Assembly: GCF_002943465.1 (NCBI RefSeq)
Contig: NZ_PTQY01000002.1
Location: 536,501-600,500 of the forward strand
Length of the DNA stretch: 64,000 nucleotides
Direction: 5' to 3'
DNA from: Rhodoferax sp. TS-BS-61-7
GTDB lineage: Bacteria; Pseudomonadota; Gammaproteobacteria; Burkholderiales; Burkholderiaceae_C
Below, one piece after another: positions 35,503 through 45,209 of the stretch (within the stretch, counting starts at the first letter, position 1; each line of letters opens with the position of its first letter). The notes below the pieces were generated by a model, which searched no databases, was not told the DNA's origin, and saw only the letters and a list, made by a program, of their open reading frames with translations. The translations under genes were made by a program, and so were the position numbers.

Positions 35503-36500
35503 AGCCCCATGCTGCAAACGCCTTTGCCATCGCCCTGATCACCACTCTGGTGCTGGGGGGCAGTGCGGTGTCGGCGGGGCCACTGCTGGAGCGCTTGAAG
35601 GAGCGGCGGGCCGCCCATGCGGAAGCACGCACCGGCGAACGCGGCCCTGCTGGCAGGGAGCAGCCACTTGAAAACCCGTATGGCGACGACAAGGCGAGCC
35701 AGCAGACGGCGAACCGCAAAGTGCTGCGTGACGTGCCCTACGGTAGCGACGCCAAGCAGCGCATGGACATCTACCTGCCGCCCCAGACCGTGGGTGCAGC
35801 CCCGGCCCCCGTCATCTTCATGGTGCATGGCGGTGCGTGGCGCACGGGGGACAAGCGCATGGGCCGCGTGGTGGACAACAAGACCGCGCGCTGGCTGCCC
35901 AAGGGCATTGTGTTTGTCTCCATCAACAACCGTTTGCTGCCCGATGCCGACCCGCTGGACCAAGTGCACGACGTTGCCCAGGCGCTCGCGTTTGCGCAGG
36001 CCCAGGCGGCCAGTTGGGGGGCCGATCCGCAGCAGTTTGTTTTGATGGGACATTCAGCCGGGGCGCACTTGGTGGCGTTGCTGGCGGCGTCGCCCACTCT
36101 GGGCAACGAGGCGGGCGCCAAGCCCTGGCTGGGCACCGTAGCGCTGGACAGTGCGGCACTGGATGTAGCGCCCATCATGCAGCGCAAGCACTACAAGCTG
36201 TACGACCCGGCGTTTGGCACCGATCCGACCTTCTGGCGGGCTGTGTCGCCCCAGCAGCAGTTGCATGCGGGCGCCAAACCCGTGCTGGCGGTGTGCTCCA
36301 GCCGCCGAGAAGAATCGTGTGAGCAGGCGCGCAACTTCGCGGCGCATGCGGGGCAACTGAACGTACGTGCCTCGGTGCTCGCCCAAGACCTGAGCCACGG
36401 TGAGATCAACGAGCAACTGGGTGTGCCGGGCAGCTATACCCAGGCAGTGGAGGCCTTTCTGGGCAGTCTCTCGCCGGCGCTTGGCAGTCGGCTTCGCTAA
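35499..36500 (+). CDS. Alpha/beta hydrolase with signal peptide
   Basis: 333 residues, start overlapping the patatin stop. Signal peptide MKPHAANAFAIALITTLVLG followed by a charged linker, then an esterase core: oxyanion motif MVHGGAWRTGD, nucleophile in MGHSAGAH, with the acid and late His in VLAQDLSHGEIN. It is likely an exported carboxylesterase. Co-translation with the patatin gene suggests a joint role in ester or lipid breakdown. It converges with the downstream GGDEF/EAL gene, overlapping by four bases. Confidence 0.88.
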   Translation: MKPHAANAFAIALITTLVLGGSAVSAGPLLERLKERRAAHAEARTGERGPAGREQPLENPYGDDKASQQTANRKVLRDVPYGSDAKQRMDIYLPPQTVGAAPAPVIFMVHGGAWRTGDKRMGRVVDNKTARWLPKGIVFVSINNRLLPDADPLDQVHDVAQALAFAQAQAASWGADPQQFVLMGHSAGAHLVALLAASPTLGNEAGAKPWLGTVALDSAALDVAPIMQRKHYKLYDPAFGTDPTFWRAVSPQQQLHAGAKPVLAVCSSRREESCEQARNFAAHAGQLNVRASVLAQDLSHGEINEQLGVPGSYTQAVEAFLGSLSPALGSRLR

Positions 36501-39325
36501 GCCAGCGCCCCAAAACCAGCGTAGGTAGCCGCCCAACCGGCCATCGCCTGCGCTGGCATGGGTTTGGCAATGCCATAACCCTGACCCAGCTCGCACCCCA
36601 GTGCCAACAACTTGCTGGCCTGCGCCGGGGTTTCCACCCCTTCGGCAATCACGGAACGTTCAAATGCCTTGGCCAAGGCCACGATGGCGCTGACCAGGGT
36701 GCTGTCCTCGGGGTCATCCAGAATGCCGTCCACAAACATGCGGTCGATCTTGATGGTTTCTGCTGGCAGGCGCTTGAGGTAGGAGAGGGAGGAGAAGCCG
36801 GTGCCAAAGTCGTCCAGCGCAAAACACACGCCCAGCGCCTGACAACCCTGCATGACCTCGCGCATGTGCTGGATGTCCTGCAGCACGGCGGACTCCAGAA
36901 TCTCCAGCTCAAGCAAATGCGCCGGAGCACCGGGGTACTGCGCCAACACAGCCCGCAGGCGGTCCACAAAATCCTTGCGGTGGAAATGGCGGGCTGCGAT
37001 GTTGACGCTGACCACCCAGCGCTGCCCCTGCCGCACCCAGGTCTGCAGCTGTGCCAGCGCCTGGTGCAACACCCATTCGCCCGTATCCACAATCAGGTCG
37101 GTGTGCTCCATAAGCGGCAAAAAGGTGCCGGGGCCCAGCAGGCCCTGCTCAGGGTGTTGCCAGCGCAGCAGGGCCTCTACCCCGACCACCGCCCCGGTAC
37201 GCAGGTGGACCTTGGGCTGGTAGTGCAGGCGAAACTCGTCTTGCTGCAGGGCCTGACCCAGCCGGGCCAAACGGGTGTAGTTGGTTTGCACCTCCTGGTC
37301 TTGTTGGGCATCGAACAGGTGCAGGCCACTGCGCCCGGCCTGTTTGGCGTGGACCATGGCCTGGTCAGCATGGCGCAGCAAGGTGTCGGGGCTCGCGTTG
37401 TCCAGGGGAAACACAGCGACACCGGCGCTGGCGGTGCAGTGGACCAGCAAGTCATCAATTGCATAGGGCTGGGCCAGGCGCTGGAGCAAGGCCTGCACCT
37501 CGGCCTCGATGTGTTCCACATCCGGTAGCCCGCGCAGCAAGACCACGAACTCGTCTCCGCCCAGGCGGGCTGCATCGCCCAGGTCGGACACACCGCCTTG
37601 CAGGCGTTGCGCCACCTCTTTGAGCAGGCGGTCGCCCACCCCATCGCCGTGGCGGTCGTTGATGGCCTGGAAATGGTCCAGATCGAGCAGGCAAATACCC
37701 AGCAGTTGCTGGGCCTCGCGCGCCTGGAACACGGCGTGGGTCAGCCGCTCAGCCAGGGCGGCGCGGTTGTTCAGGCCGGTCAGGGCGTCGTGGCGGGCCT
37801 GCCAGGAAATCTTTTGCTGCAGCTCCCGGGTTTCGGTCACATCGCGGAACACCAGCACACATCCCATGGCCGGGCCTTGGGCCTGGCGGATGGGCGCGGC
37901 GGTGAACTCGATGGCATACCGCTCACCTGAGCGGTGCAGCAAGAGCTGGTGCAGCGCATGCACGGGTGCGTTCACCTGGTGCAACTGGGCGACCTGCAGG
38001 TCCTGCGGCAATGGCTGGGACGCCGGATCGCGCTGAAACACCGCCGCCAGCGGTTGGCCCAAGGCCTGCGGTGCCGTGTAGCCGGTCAAGAACTGGGCGG
38101 CTTCGTTGAGGGTTTCTATGCGGCCCTGTGCGTCGGTGGTAATCACCCCATCGGCAATGGAGGACAGCGTGATCACCGCGCGCTCTTTTTCGGCCAACAG
38201 GGCTTCCTGGGCGAGCTTGCGTTCGGTGATGTCCACCAGCGCACCAATGGTGCCGCCCTGGCTGCCATCGGTCAGGGTGAATGGGGCCTTGAAATAGGCC
38301 ATCTCGCGCACCTCGTGTTCGCCCACCTTGACCAGAATTTCATTTTCCTGCCGCGGCAGAGCGCGCCGTTTACGTGCGCCACGCTCGTGCGGCAGTGCCA
38401 CAAAGTCGCTGCGCAGCGGGGCACCCACCACGGCACTGGCGGAAATGCGGAAGAAGTCTTCCCAGGCCTTGTTGACCCCCAGGCAGGTGCCGTCATGGCC
38501 CCGCACAAACACCGGTAAGGGCAGGGCATTGATGAACTGGTGGGTGAAGTGGCGCTGCTCGCTGTGCTCGGAGCGGGTGGTCTGCAAGGACCCCACCAGG
38601 GTCTGGATTTGGCTCGCCATGGCGTTGAAGGCCTGGGCCACCGCGCGCATTTCCAGTGTGCCTTTTTCGACCATACGTGTGTTCAAGGCACCTGTGCGAA
38701 AGTCCTCTGTGGCCTGGTTCAGGCGTCCCAGCATGCGGGCATTGGCACGCAGCAGCAGGGTTAGCAACAGCAGAATCGTGCCAATGTTCAGGGCCGAAAT
38801 GCGGAGCTGGGCGCCCACCGTGCGCCAGGCCTGTTCCAGTGACGACGTGCCACTGAGCACTGCCAACAAAGTGGCCCTTGAGCCATCGGGCAGGTCGGCA
38901 TGGAAATCGTGGCGCAGGGGTTGCAGTGCGGCCAGGGCCTCAAACCACTCGGGTACATCGGCTTGCCGTGGCCGATGTTTGCTGGCCTGCAGGGTATGGC
39001 CATTCACAGACCAGGCCAAGTCTTGCAGTTCGGGGTGGAACTGCAAGGCAGTGTCCAGCGCCCTTTGCATTTCGGCCTGGGTGCTGTACATGCTGGCCTG
39101 CAATAGCGTTGCCGGCAGGTAGTGTCCGATCAGCGCGATTTGGGCTTGTCGGTGTTCGTAGGCTTCCTGCAATTCGGCGCGAAACAGAAGGTGGTAACGC
39201 ACCGCACTGACCACCACGATGATGAGCAAAATTGGCAGGAACAGGCGTGGATAAGTGCCTTGGCTCAGCCAGGTTCGAAGGGAAAATTCGCGCATTCTTT
39301 TTGTGACTCGCCCTGTGGCGCCCAT
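36497..39325 (-). CDS. PAS/GGDEF/EAL c-di-GMP signalling protein
   Basis: 942 residues; an internal ATG at 39295 is an alternative start. Membrane helix near 25-47, periplasmic sensor to about 175, second helix near 180-200, HAMP-like region, two PAS domains (around 270-380 and 390-515), GGDEF with intact ARLGGDEF near 588, and EAL with VEALLRWQHP near 715 plus DDFGTGFSSL and AEGVE. Both catalytic motifs are complete, so it may make and break c-di-GMP depending on input. Confidence 0.92.
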   Translation of the reverse strand: MGATGRVTKRMREFSLRTWLSQGTYPRLFLPILLIIVVVSAVRYHLLFRAELQEAYEHRQAQIALIGHYLPATLLQASMYSTQAEMQRALDTALQFHPELQDLAWSVNGHTLQASKHRPRQADVPEWFEALAALQPLRHDFHADLPDGSRATLLAVLSGTSSLEQAWRTVGAQLRISALNIGTILLLLTLLLRANARMLGRLNQATEDFRTGALNTRMVEKGTLEMRAVAQAFNAMASQIQTLVGSLQTTRSEHSEQRHFTHQFINALPLPVFVRGHDGTCLGVNKAWEDFFRISASAVVGAPLRSDFVALPHERGARKRRALPRQENEILVKVGEHEVREMAYFKAPFTLTDGSQGGTIGALVDITERKLAQEALLAEKERAVITLSSIADGVITTDAQGRIETLNEAAQFLTGYTAPQALGQPLAAVFQRDPASQPLPQDLQVAQLHQVNAPVHALHQLLLHRSGERYAIEFTAAPIRQAQGPAMGCVLVFRDVTETRELQQKISWQARHDALTGLNNRAALAERLTHAVFQAREAQQLLGICLLDLDHFQAINDRHGDGVGDRLLKEVAQRLQGGVSDLGDAARLGGDEFVVLLRGLPDVEHIEAEVQALLQRLAQPYAIDDLLVHCTASAGVAVFPLDNASPDTLLRHADQAMVHAKQAGRSGLHLFDAQQDQEVQTNYTRLARLGQALQQDEFRLHYQPKVHLRTGAVVGVEALLRWQHPEQGLLGPGTFLPLMEHTDLIVDTGEWVLHQALAQLQTWVRQGQRWVVSVNIAARHFHRKDFVDRLRAVLAQYPGAPAHLLELEILESAVLQDIQHMREVMQGCQALGVCFALDDFGTGFSSLSYLKRLPAETIKIDRMFVDGILDDPEDSTLVSAIVALAKAFERSVIAEGVETPAQASKLLALGCELGQGYGIAKPMPAQAMAGWAATYAGFGALA

Positions 39326-39419
39326 AGGCCCCGTAAGAAATCGGTTTCAAACCCCGAGGGGCGTTTATATACCGATTGGGTGAGGTAGGTCACGCATTTG
39401 TGCGCCGCGGCACCCCTTC

Positions 39420-40556
39420 TCAGAGGGACGCGTACAACAGGGCGCGGTACTCCTCTGCCGTAGCAATGCGCGGGTTGGTTTTGTGGCAATGGTCGGCCAG
39501 GGCACCGGTGATGATCTGGTCAAACTGCTCGGTCGACACGCCCATGGCGGCCAGGCCCGTGGGCAGGCCCAGGCGGGCATTCATGTCCTGAATGGCCTCG
39601 CCAATATCACTCGCCGAACCCAGGCCCATGGCGTGGGCCATGCGCTGCAAGCGCTTGTCTTTTTGTACCGATTCGGCCTCCGCGTTGAACGCCACCACCG
39701 CTGGCAAAAACATGGCATTGAGTGTGCCGTGGTGCAGGCGCGGGTCCACGCCGCCCAGGCTGTGGCTGAGCGAATGCACACAACCCAGCCCTTTCTGGAA
39801 GGCCATAGCGCCCTGCATGCTGGCGCTCATGAGGTGGGTGCGGGCCTCCACGTCGCTGCCGTTGAGCGTGGCCTGGGCAATGTGGGCCCAGGCGCGTTCC
39901 AGCCCGTCCAGCGCAATGCCATCGGCCGGCGGGTTGAAAGAGGGCGCCATGAAGGTTTCCATGCAGTGCGCAATCGCGTCCATGCCGGTGGCGGCGGTCA
40001 GCTTGGGTGGCAAGCCCCGCGTCAGCTCGGGGTCGCAGATGGCGGTTTTGGGCACCAAGTGCCAGCTGTGGAAGCCCAGCTTGCGGTGGTCGTCCACGAT
40101 GAGGATGGCGCCGCGCGCCACCTCGCTGCCCGTGCCGCTGGTGGTAGGCACGGCGATGATGGGCGCCACGCGCTCGGTGATGCGCGCCGAGCCGCCTTCA
40201 ATGGTGGCGTAGTGGGTCAGCGGGCCTTCGTGGGTGGCGGCGATGGCCACGCCCTTGGCGCAGTCGATGGCGGAACCACCGCCCACGGCAATCAGTCCGT
40301 CGCAGCCCTGGGCTTTGTACATCGCGGCGGCGGCGCGCACCGCGGCTTCGGTGGGGTTGGAGGGGGTCTGGTCAAACACGGCCACGGTCAGGCCGGGCAG
40401 GGCGTCCAACGCCTTTTGCAGAATGCCGGCAGCCTTCACGCCCGGGTCGGTCACGATCAGCGGGCGGGTGATGCCCACACGTTCGCATTCTTGTTTGAGC
40501 AGGCGCACTGCGCCGCATTCAAACTGGATCTGGGTCACGTAGTAGATGAAGGCCAT
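39420..40556 (-). CDS. Iron-containing alcohol dehydrogenase
   Basis: 378 residues from the ATG at 40556; the same frame stays open upstream, but that part is antisense to a real hydrolase gene. NAD-binding GGGSAIDCAKG near 89, TTSGTGSEVA near 130, and the metal-binding set: Asp and His in GMDAIAHCMETF, His in HSLSHSLGG, His in HHGTLNA. It oxidises or reduces an alcohol/aldehyde pair. It is divergent from an alpha/beta hydrolase gene 54 bases away. Confidence 0.93.
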   Translation of the reverse strand: MAFIYYVTQIQFECGAVRLLKQECERVGITRPLIVTDPGVKAAGILQKALDALPGLTVAVFDQTPSNPTEAAVRAAAAMYKAQGCDGLIAVGGGSAIDCAKGVAIAATHEGPLTHYATIEGGSARITERVAPIIAVPTTSGTGSEVARGAILIVDDHRKLGFHSWHLVPKTAICDPELTRGLPPKLTAATGMDAIAHCMETFMAPSFNPPADGIALDGLERAWAHIAQATLNGSDVEARTHLMSASMQGAMAFQKGLGCVHSLSHSLGGVDPRLHHGTLNAMFLPAVVAFNAEAESVQKDKRLQRMAHAMGLGSASDIGEAIQDMNARLGLPTGLAAMGVSTEQFDQIITGALADHCHKTNPRIATAEEYRALLYASL

Positions 40557-40610
40557 GGTGCTTGACGTGTAGGATTGAAAAAAGCCAATGTACCAAGAAG
40601 CCATCCCAAA

Positions 40611-41600
40611 ATGAGTCACCACCATGACCGCCGCGGCAATCCGCGCAGCCTGCTGACCCCCGCCATGCGCGGCGTGCTGGACCGCATTGCCCGTGCGGGC
40701 CACGCGCCCATGCACATGCTGAGCGCCCAGCAAGCCCGCACCGCCTACGCAGCAGGATCTGACGTGCTGGAGCTGCCCACCCAGAAACTGCACCGCGTGG
40801 AGGACTACACGGTGACCGCGCGCGACGGGTACGCCATCCCCGTGCACCATTACGCCCCCAGCGGCACCGGACACCCGGTGTTGGTGTACTTCCACGGCGG
40901 TGGTTTCACCGTGGGCAGCGTGGCCACCCACGACGGCCTGTGCCGCCGGCTGGCCCACCTGACGGGCTGTGCGGTGCTGTCGGTGGATTACCGACTGGCA
41001 CCAGAACACAAGTTTCCTACGGCCCATGACGATGCTTGGGACGTGGTGCAGTGGGTGGCCGAAGAGGGCAAGACGCAGGGCTTGGACACCAGCCGCCTCG
41101 CGCTGGGCGGCGACAGTGCCGGGGGCACTCTGGCGGCAGCCTGCGCGGTCGAGGCACGCAACGCGGGCATTCCACTGGCCCTGCAGCTGCTGTTTTACCC
41201 AGGGTGTGCAGGCCATCAAAACACCGTGTCCCACAGCACCTTTGCCAGCGGTTTTTTGCTCGAAGAGCGCCAGATCACCTTCTTTTTTGAGCATTACCTC
41301 CGCAGCGCGGCCGACCGTGACGACTGGCGTTTTGCACCGCTGGACGGCAAGGGCCCGGATGGGGTAGAGGTCGACCTGGCCGGCGTCGCGCCCGCCTGGG
41401 TAGGCCTCGCAGAATGCGACCCGCTGGTGGATGAGGGGGTGGCCTACGCGGACCGCTTGCGCCTGGCCGGCGTACCCGTAGATCTGGAGATTTACCGCGG
41501 CGTGGTGCACGAATTTATCAAGATGGGCCGTGCCATTCCCGAAGCTGCCACCGCCCATGCCGATGCGGCGCGTGCGCTGCGCCACGCGTTTAACCTATGA
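40611..41600 (+). CDS. Alpha/beta hydrolase, HSL (acetyl esterase) family
   Basis: 329 residues from the ATG at 40611. The HSL family oxyanion motif HGGGF, the nucleophile motif GDSAGG, the acidic residue in LAECDPLVDEG and the late His in GVVHEF make a full catalytic set. The cap region before the HGGGF (about 1-75) is normal for the family. It is probably a short-chain ester hydrolase. The thioesterase-GNAT fusion follows after 22 bases. Confidence 0.9.
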   Translation: MSHHHDRRGNPRSLLTPAMRGVLDRIARAGHAPMHMLSAQQARTAYAAGSDVLELPTQKLHRVEDYTVTARDGYAIPVHHYAPSGTGHPVLVYFHGGGFTVGSVATHDGLCRRLAHLTGCAVLSVDYRLAPEHKFPTAHDDAWDVVQWVAEEGKTQGLDTSRLALGGDSAGGTLAAACAVEARNAGIPLALQLLFYPGCAGHQNTVSHSTFASGFLLEERQITFFFEHYLRSAADRDDWRFAPLDGKGPDGVEVDLAGVAPAWVGLAECDPLVDEGVAYADRLRLAGVPVDLEIYRGVVHEFIKMGRAIPEAATAHADAARALRHAFNL

Positions 41601-41622
41601 ATCGTTTTTTCCAGACAGCACC

Positions 41623-42492
41623 ATGACCTTCCAACGCACCGACTTTCGCTTTTTCCACCGCCTACGCGTGCGCTGGGCTGAGGTGGACATGCAGCACATC
41701 GTCTTCAACGCCCACTACCTGATGTATGTGGACACCGCCATGGGGGACTACTGGCGCGCACTGGCCTTGCCCTATCAGGAGAGCATGGTGCTGCTGGGGG
41801 GCGACATGTACGTCAAGAAGGCCACGCTGGAGTACCACGCCTCGGCCCGTTACGACGACACGCTGCACATCGGCCTGCGTTGTGCCCGGGTCGGCAATTC
41901 GTCCATGGTGTTTGAGGCGGGCATCTTCCGGGGCGACAGCCTGCTGGTATCGGGCGAATTGCTGTATGTGTTTGCTGACCCCACCAGCCAGACCTCGCGC
42001 CCAGTCCCCACGGCCTTGCGCAAGGTATTTGCCCAGCTTGAAGCCCGCCAGCCCATCACCCAGACGGTGGTGGGCAACTGGAGCGATTGGGGATCTCAGA
42101 TTTCTCCGCTGCGCCGCGCCGTGTTTGTCGATGAGCAGGCGATCTCTGAAAAACTGGTGTGGGACGAGGCCGATGCCAGCGCCGTACACGCCGTGGTGCA
42201 AAACAGCCTGGGCCAAGTGGTGGCCAGTGGCCGCATGCTGAGCCATGCACCGGGTGTTGCGCGTATTGGCCGTATGGCCACCCATCAGATGCTGCGGGGC
42301 GGTGGCTTGGGCCTGCAGGTGCTGCGGGCTCTGGTGCAGGCGGCCCGCCAGCGCGGTGATACCGAGGTGATGCTGCACGCCCAGTGCAGTGCGGAGAACT
42401 TTTACCTGCGCGAGGGTTTTGTGCGCCGCGGAGAGGAGTTTTTCGAGGTGGGCATTGCCCACCAGGAAATGGCGCTCGCGCTCAGCGCCTAA
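41623..42492 (+). CDS. Fusion of YbgC-like thioesterase and ElaA-like GNAT acetyltransferase
   Basis: 289 residues. Residues ~1-135 form a hotdog acyl-CoA thioesterase of the YbgC/FadM type (RVRWAEVDMQHIVFNAHYL, with the Asp and His positions of the family). Residues ~150-289 form a GNAT domain like ElaA (RRAVFVDEQAISEKLVWDEAD; MLRGGGLGLQVLRAL as acetyl-CoA site; FYLREGFVRRGEEFFEVGIAHQEM split near the end). Two separable acyl-CoA-using domains in one chain suggest coupled handling of CoA esters. The stop overlaps the convergent cheZ gene by four bases. Confidence 0.88.
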   Translation: MTFQRTDFRFFHRLRVRWAEVDMQHIVFNAHYLMYVDTAMGDYWRALALPYQESMVLLGGDMYVKKATLEYHASARYDDTLHIGLRCARVGNSSMVFEAGIFRGDSLLVSGELLYVFADPTSQTSRPVPTALRKVFAQLEARQPITQTVVGNWSDWGSQISPLRRAVFVDEQAISEKLVWDEADASAVHAVVQNSLGQVVASGRMLSHAPGVARIGRMATHQMLRGGGLGLQVLRALVQAARQRGDTEVMLHAQCSAENFYLREGFVRRGEEFFEVGIAHQEMALALSA

Positions 42493-43124
42493 AAGCCCAA
42501 AGACGCCAGCAGATCGTCCACATCGTCCTGCTTGAGGGCGCTGTCAGCCGTTTGCGGGCCTTCCAGCACATGGTTGTCCACGGTGACGGGTTCCGCATGT
42601 TCTGGTTTGGCCACCGCTGCTGGGGCCGATGGAGAGCTGTCGATGAGCAACTGCACCAGTTGCATCTCGGTGCGGGTGATGATGTCGATGACTTTTTTGA
42701 TCACCTGGCCCGACAAATCCTGGAAGTCCTGCGCCATCATGATGTCGCTCAGCACCGCCCCTTGACCATCGGCAAATTTGGCGGTGCTCTGGGCAAACTT
42801 GCCGCAAACCACCATCAGGCCACGCGCTTTTTCCACACTCATGTCGGGGGCGGCGGCCAAGCGGTTGAGCGATTCACCCAGCGCCACACCACGGGTGGCC
42901 AGGTCATCACACTCGGGTTTGGCGGCCTCTACCAAAGTGAGCACCTTGTTGGCGGCGTCTTCCGTCATCTTGCCCACATAGGCCAAACGGTCGCGGGCGT
43001 TCGGGATTTCCTCCACGATGGAGTGCAACTGGTTGCCACCGATTACCGCCAATGCCTCATGCATTTCCCGGGTAATGGCGCCCAGCCGGGCAAATGCATC
43101 TTCCTTGCTAAGCGGCGTCGACAT
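42489..43124 (-). CDS. cheZ: CheZ, CheY-P phosphatase
   Basis: 211 residues with AAGGGA ten bases upstream. The catalytic segment MAQDFQDLSGQVIKKVI carries the Asp and Gln used to dephosphorylate CheY-P, and the C-terminus (QDDVDDLLASLGF) is the amphipathic CheY-binding helix, joined by a Pro/Ala linker. It resets flagellar motor signalling. No other chemotaxis or flagellar gene is in this window, so it is an orphan here. Confidence 0.93.
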   Translation of the reverse strand: MSTPLSKEDAFARLGAITREMHEALAVIGGNQLHSIVEEIPNARDRLAYVGKMTEDAANKVLTLVEAAKPECDDLATRGVALGESLNRLAAAPDMSVEKARGLMVVCGKFAQSTAKFADGQGAVLSDIMMAQDFQDLSGQVIKKVIDIITRTEMQLVQLLIDSSPSAPAAVAKPEHAEPVTVDNHVLEGPQTADSALKQDDVDDLLASLGF

Positions 43125-43218
43125 ATACAGACAATCCCTTCCCGACTCGTTGGTATGGCGTGTTTATTATGAATCCAGCCAGCGGGCTCGTGACGCCAGT
43201 GGACAGAAAAACACCGCT

Positions 43219-44154
43219 TTAAATGTCGTCGAGCAACGGGTAGGGCAGAGGCAGCAGCTGCAAGGCCGAGCCAGCGGCCAGTAAGGGCCCGGCGTCCAGT
43301 GCCGCCAGTTGCAAAGACACGATGGCGTCCATGCCCCCCCCTGGTGCGGGTGCTGCCTGCACCACGGTGCCTACGGGCTGCGTGTCGTCCGCCGGGGTGA
43401 AAATTTCCTGGCCCGCCTGCAGCAAGGCCGTGCTGTGCACCACAAACGCCCGGCGCTTGAGGGTGCCGCGGAACTGGCTGCGCGCCACCACCTCCTGGCC
43501 GGGATAGCAGCCTTTTTTGAAGTTCACACCGCCCACGGATTCGTAGTTCAGCATCTGCGGCACAAAGGCTTCAAACACGGGCTGGCTCAGGGTGGCGACA
43601 CCGCTGCGGACTTCGCTCCACAACCAGCCATCCAGTGGCAAGGCCTCGCCCTGCGGTGGCGGCGCCTCTACGGGTGCAACCCAGAGCTGGCGGGGCGTCC
43701 CGTCCGCGGGATACAGGTTGACTACGGTTTCAGCATCAAAATCGGCCTTGGCCCAGGCAGTATCTGCGCGAGCAGCTATCTCTTTGATAGCATTACCAGC
43801 CAGCCCATAAACAACAAAACGTTCGCTGGCATCGCTCAAACGGGCTTTGGCCCGCATCACAAACATGGACAGGCGTTTAAGCGTAGGCGCCAGCAGGTCC
43901 TTGCTGCACACCAGCACAATGTCACCGGCCGGGCGTTTGAAACCAATGAAGCTGGCCTGCATGCGGCCCTTGGCCGAGCAAAACGCGGCCAGCCTGGCAC
44001 TGTGCAGGTCCAGCAGCGCAAAGTCGTGGGTCAGCTGGCCGTGGAGGAATTTGGCGGCGTCTTCGCCTTCGATCTGGATCACGCCCAGGTTGGCCAGGCG
44101 GGTCACACCATTCAGTGTGGCAAAGGGTGGTGGGGAAGCAGGCTGGGTACTCAT
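43219..44154 (-). CDS. ygfZ: YgfZ/GcvT-like folate-binding protein
   Basis: 311 residues from the ATG at 44154. The family signature KGCYPGQEVVAR is present near residue 215 and the N-terminal region (IQIEGEDAAKFLHGQLTHD) is typical. These proteins use folate and help iron-sulfur cluster enzymes. A Family A repeat (43750-43792) encodes part of the segment AIKEIAARADTAWAK in frame. It is divergent from mltG with 46 bases between starts. Confidence 0.92.
   Translation of the reverse strand: MSTQPASPPPFATLNGVTRLANLGVIQIEGEDAAKFLHGQLTHDFALLDLHSARLAAFCSAKGRMQASFIGFKRPAGDIVLVCSKDLLAPTLKRLSMFVMRAKARLSDASERFVVYGLAGNAIKEIAARADTAWAKADFDAETVVNLYPADGTPRQLWVAPVEAPPPQGEALPLDGWLWSEVRSGVATLSQPVFEAFVPQMLNYESVGGVNFKKGCYPGQEVVARSQFRGTLKRRAFVVHSTALLQAGQEIFTPADDTQPVGTVVQAAPAPGGGMDAIVSLQLAALDAGPLLAAGSALQLLPLPYPLLDDI
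43750..43792 (+). repeat. Family A repeat, in frame in ygfZ (antisense orientation)
   Basis: GGCCCAGG...TGCGCGAGCAGCTATC...GATAGCA on the plus strand, while the gene is on the minus strand. Confidence 0.65.
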
Positions 44155-44200
44155 GGCTGAATTATCATTCCGCTTCTGATGACTGACTGGAAGTAGGGCT

Positions 44201-45184
44201 GTGCGCTTGTTTCTTGCTGCGGTGGTACTCACCGCTTTGGGGTTGCTGGGGGCGGGCTACGTCTGGGTGCAGTCGCCTCTGGCGCTTCGTGAGCCCGTCG
44301 TGGACCTGTCCATTGCGCCAGGTTCCAGCGCCCGCCAGGTGGCCAATGCGGTGACCGAGGCTGGCGTGCAGGCCCACCCCGGCCTGCTGTACTGGTGGTT
44401 TCGCCTCTCGGGCCAGTCACGCGCCATCAAGGCCGGCAGTTACGAAGTGGAGGCCGGCAGCACGCCCCAGAGCCTGCTGCGCAAGTTGGTGAACGGCGAG
44501 CAGGCCCTGCGCAGCGTCACCCTGGTGGAAGGTTGGAACTTCAGGCAGGTGCGCGAGGCCCTGCGCAAGGCCCAACATCTGCAGCCAGACAGTGCAACCC
44601 TGTCCAGCCAGGCCCTGATGGCCCAATTGGGCCGCCCCGGCGTGCACCCGGAAGGCCGGTTTTTCCCCGATACCTACAGCTACGCCAAGGGCTCCAGCGA
44701 CCTGGCCGTCTTGCAGCGCGCCCTGCGCGCCATGGACCAGCAACTCGACGCCGCGTGGTCATTGCGCAACCCCCAAGTGCCACTCAAAACGCCTGAAGAG
44801 CTTCTGGTGCTGGCCAGCATCATTGAAAAGGAAACTGGCAAACCCAGCGACCAGGCGCAGATTTCGGCCGTGTTCAACAACCGGCTCCTGATCGGCATGC
44901 GCCTGCAGACCGACCCCACGGTGATCTATGGCTTGGGCGAGTCGTTTGATGGCAATTTGCGCCGTGCCGACTTGCTGGCCGACACGCCTTACAACACCTA
45001 CACCCGTGAAGGCCTGCCCCCCAGCCCGATTTCCATGCCTGGCAAGGCCGCACTGCTGGCCGCTGTGCAGCCCGCAGCCAGCAAGGCGCTGTATTTTGTG
45101 GCGCGCGGAGACGGCAGCAGCGAGTTCAGCGAATCGCTGGACGCGCACAATAGGGCGGTCAACAAATACCAGCGCGGCCAGTGA
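44201..45184 (+). CDS. mltG: MltG endolytic murein transglycosylase
   Basis: 327 residues, GTG start. One N-terminal membrane helix ([19 protein letters not shown]), a LysM-like subdomain (about 35-100), then the YceG catalytic domain with Glu209 in ASIIEKETG and the motifs VFNNRL and [12 protein letters not shown]. It cuts nascent glycan strands in the periplasm. It heads the conserved cluster mltG-tmk-holB-pilZ-tatD. Confidence 0.94.
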   Translation: MRLFLAAVVLTALGLLGAGYVWVQSPLALREPVVDLSIAPGSSARQVANAVTEAGVQAHPGLLYWWFRLSGQSRAIKAGSYEVEAGSTPQSLLRKLVNGEQALRSVTLVEGWNFRQVREALRKAQHLQPDSATLSSQALMAQLGRPGVHPEGRFFPDTYSYAKGSSDLAVLQRALRAMDQQLDAAWSLRNPQVPLKTPEELLVLASIIEKETGKPSDQAQISAVFNNRLLIGMRLQTDPTVIYGLGESFDGNLRRADLLADTPYNTYTREGLPPSPISMPGKAALLAAVQPAASKALYFVARGDGSSEFSESLDAHNRAVNKYQRGQ

Positions 45185-45209
45185 GGCCGGGCGCACGCAC
45201 AGGGGCGGC

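Noticed and set aside
40557..41585. Upstream extension of the iron alcohol dehydrogenase frame
   Set aside because: The extension is antisense to an HSL-family hydrolase with a full catalytic set, and the dehydrogenase family starts at the ATG at 40556.
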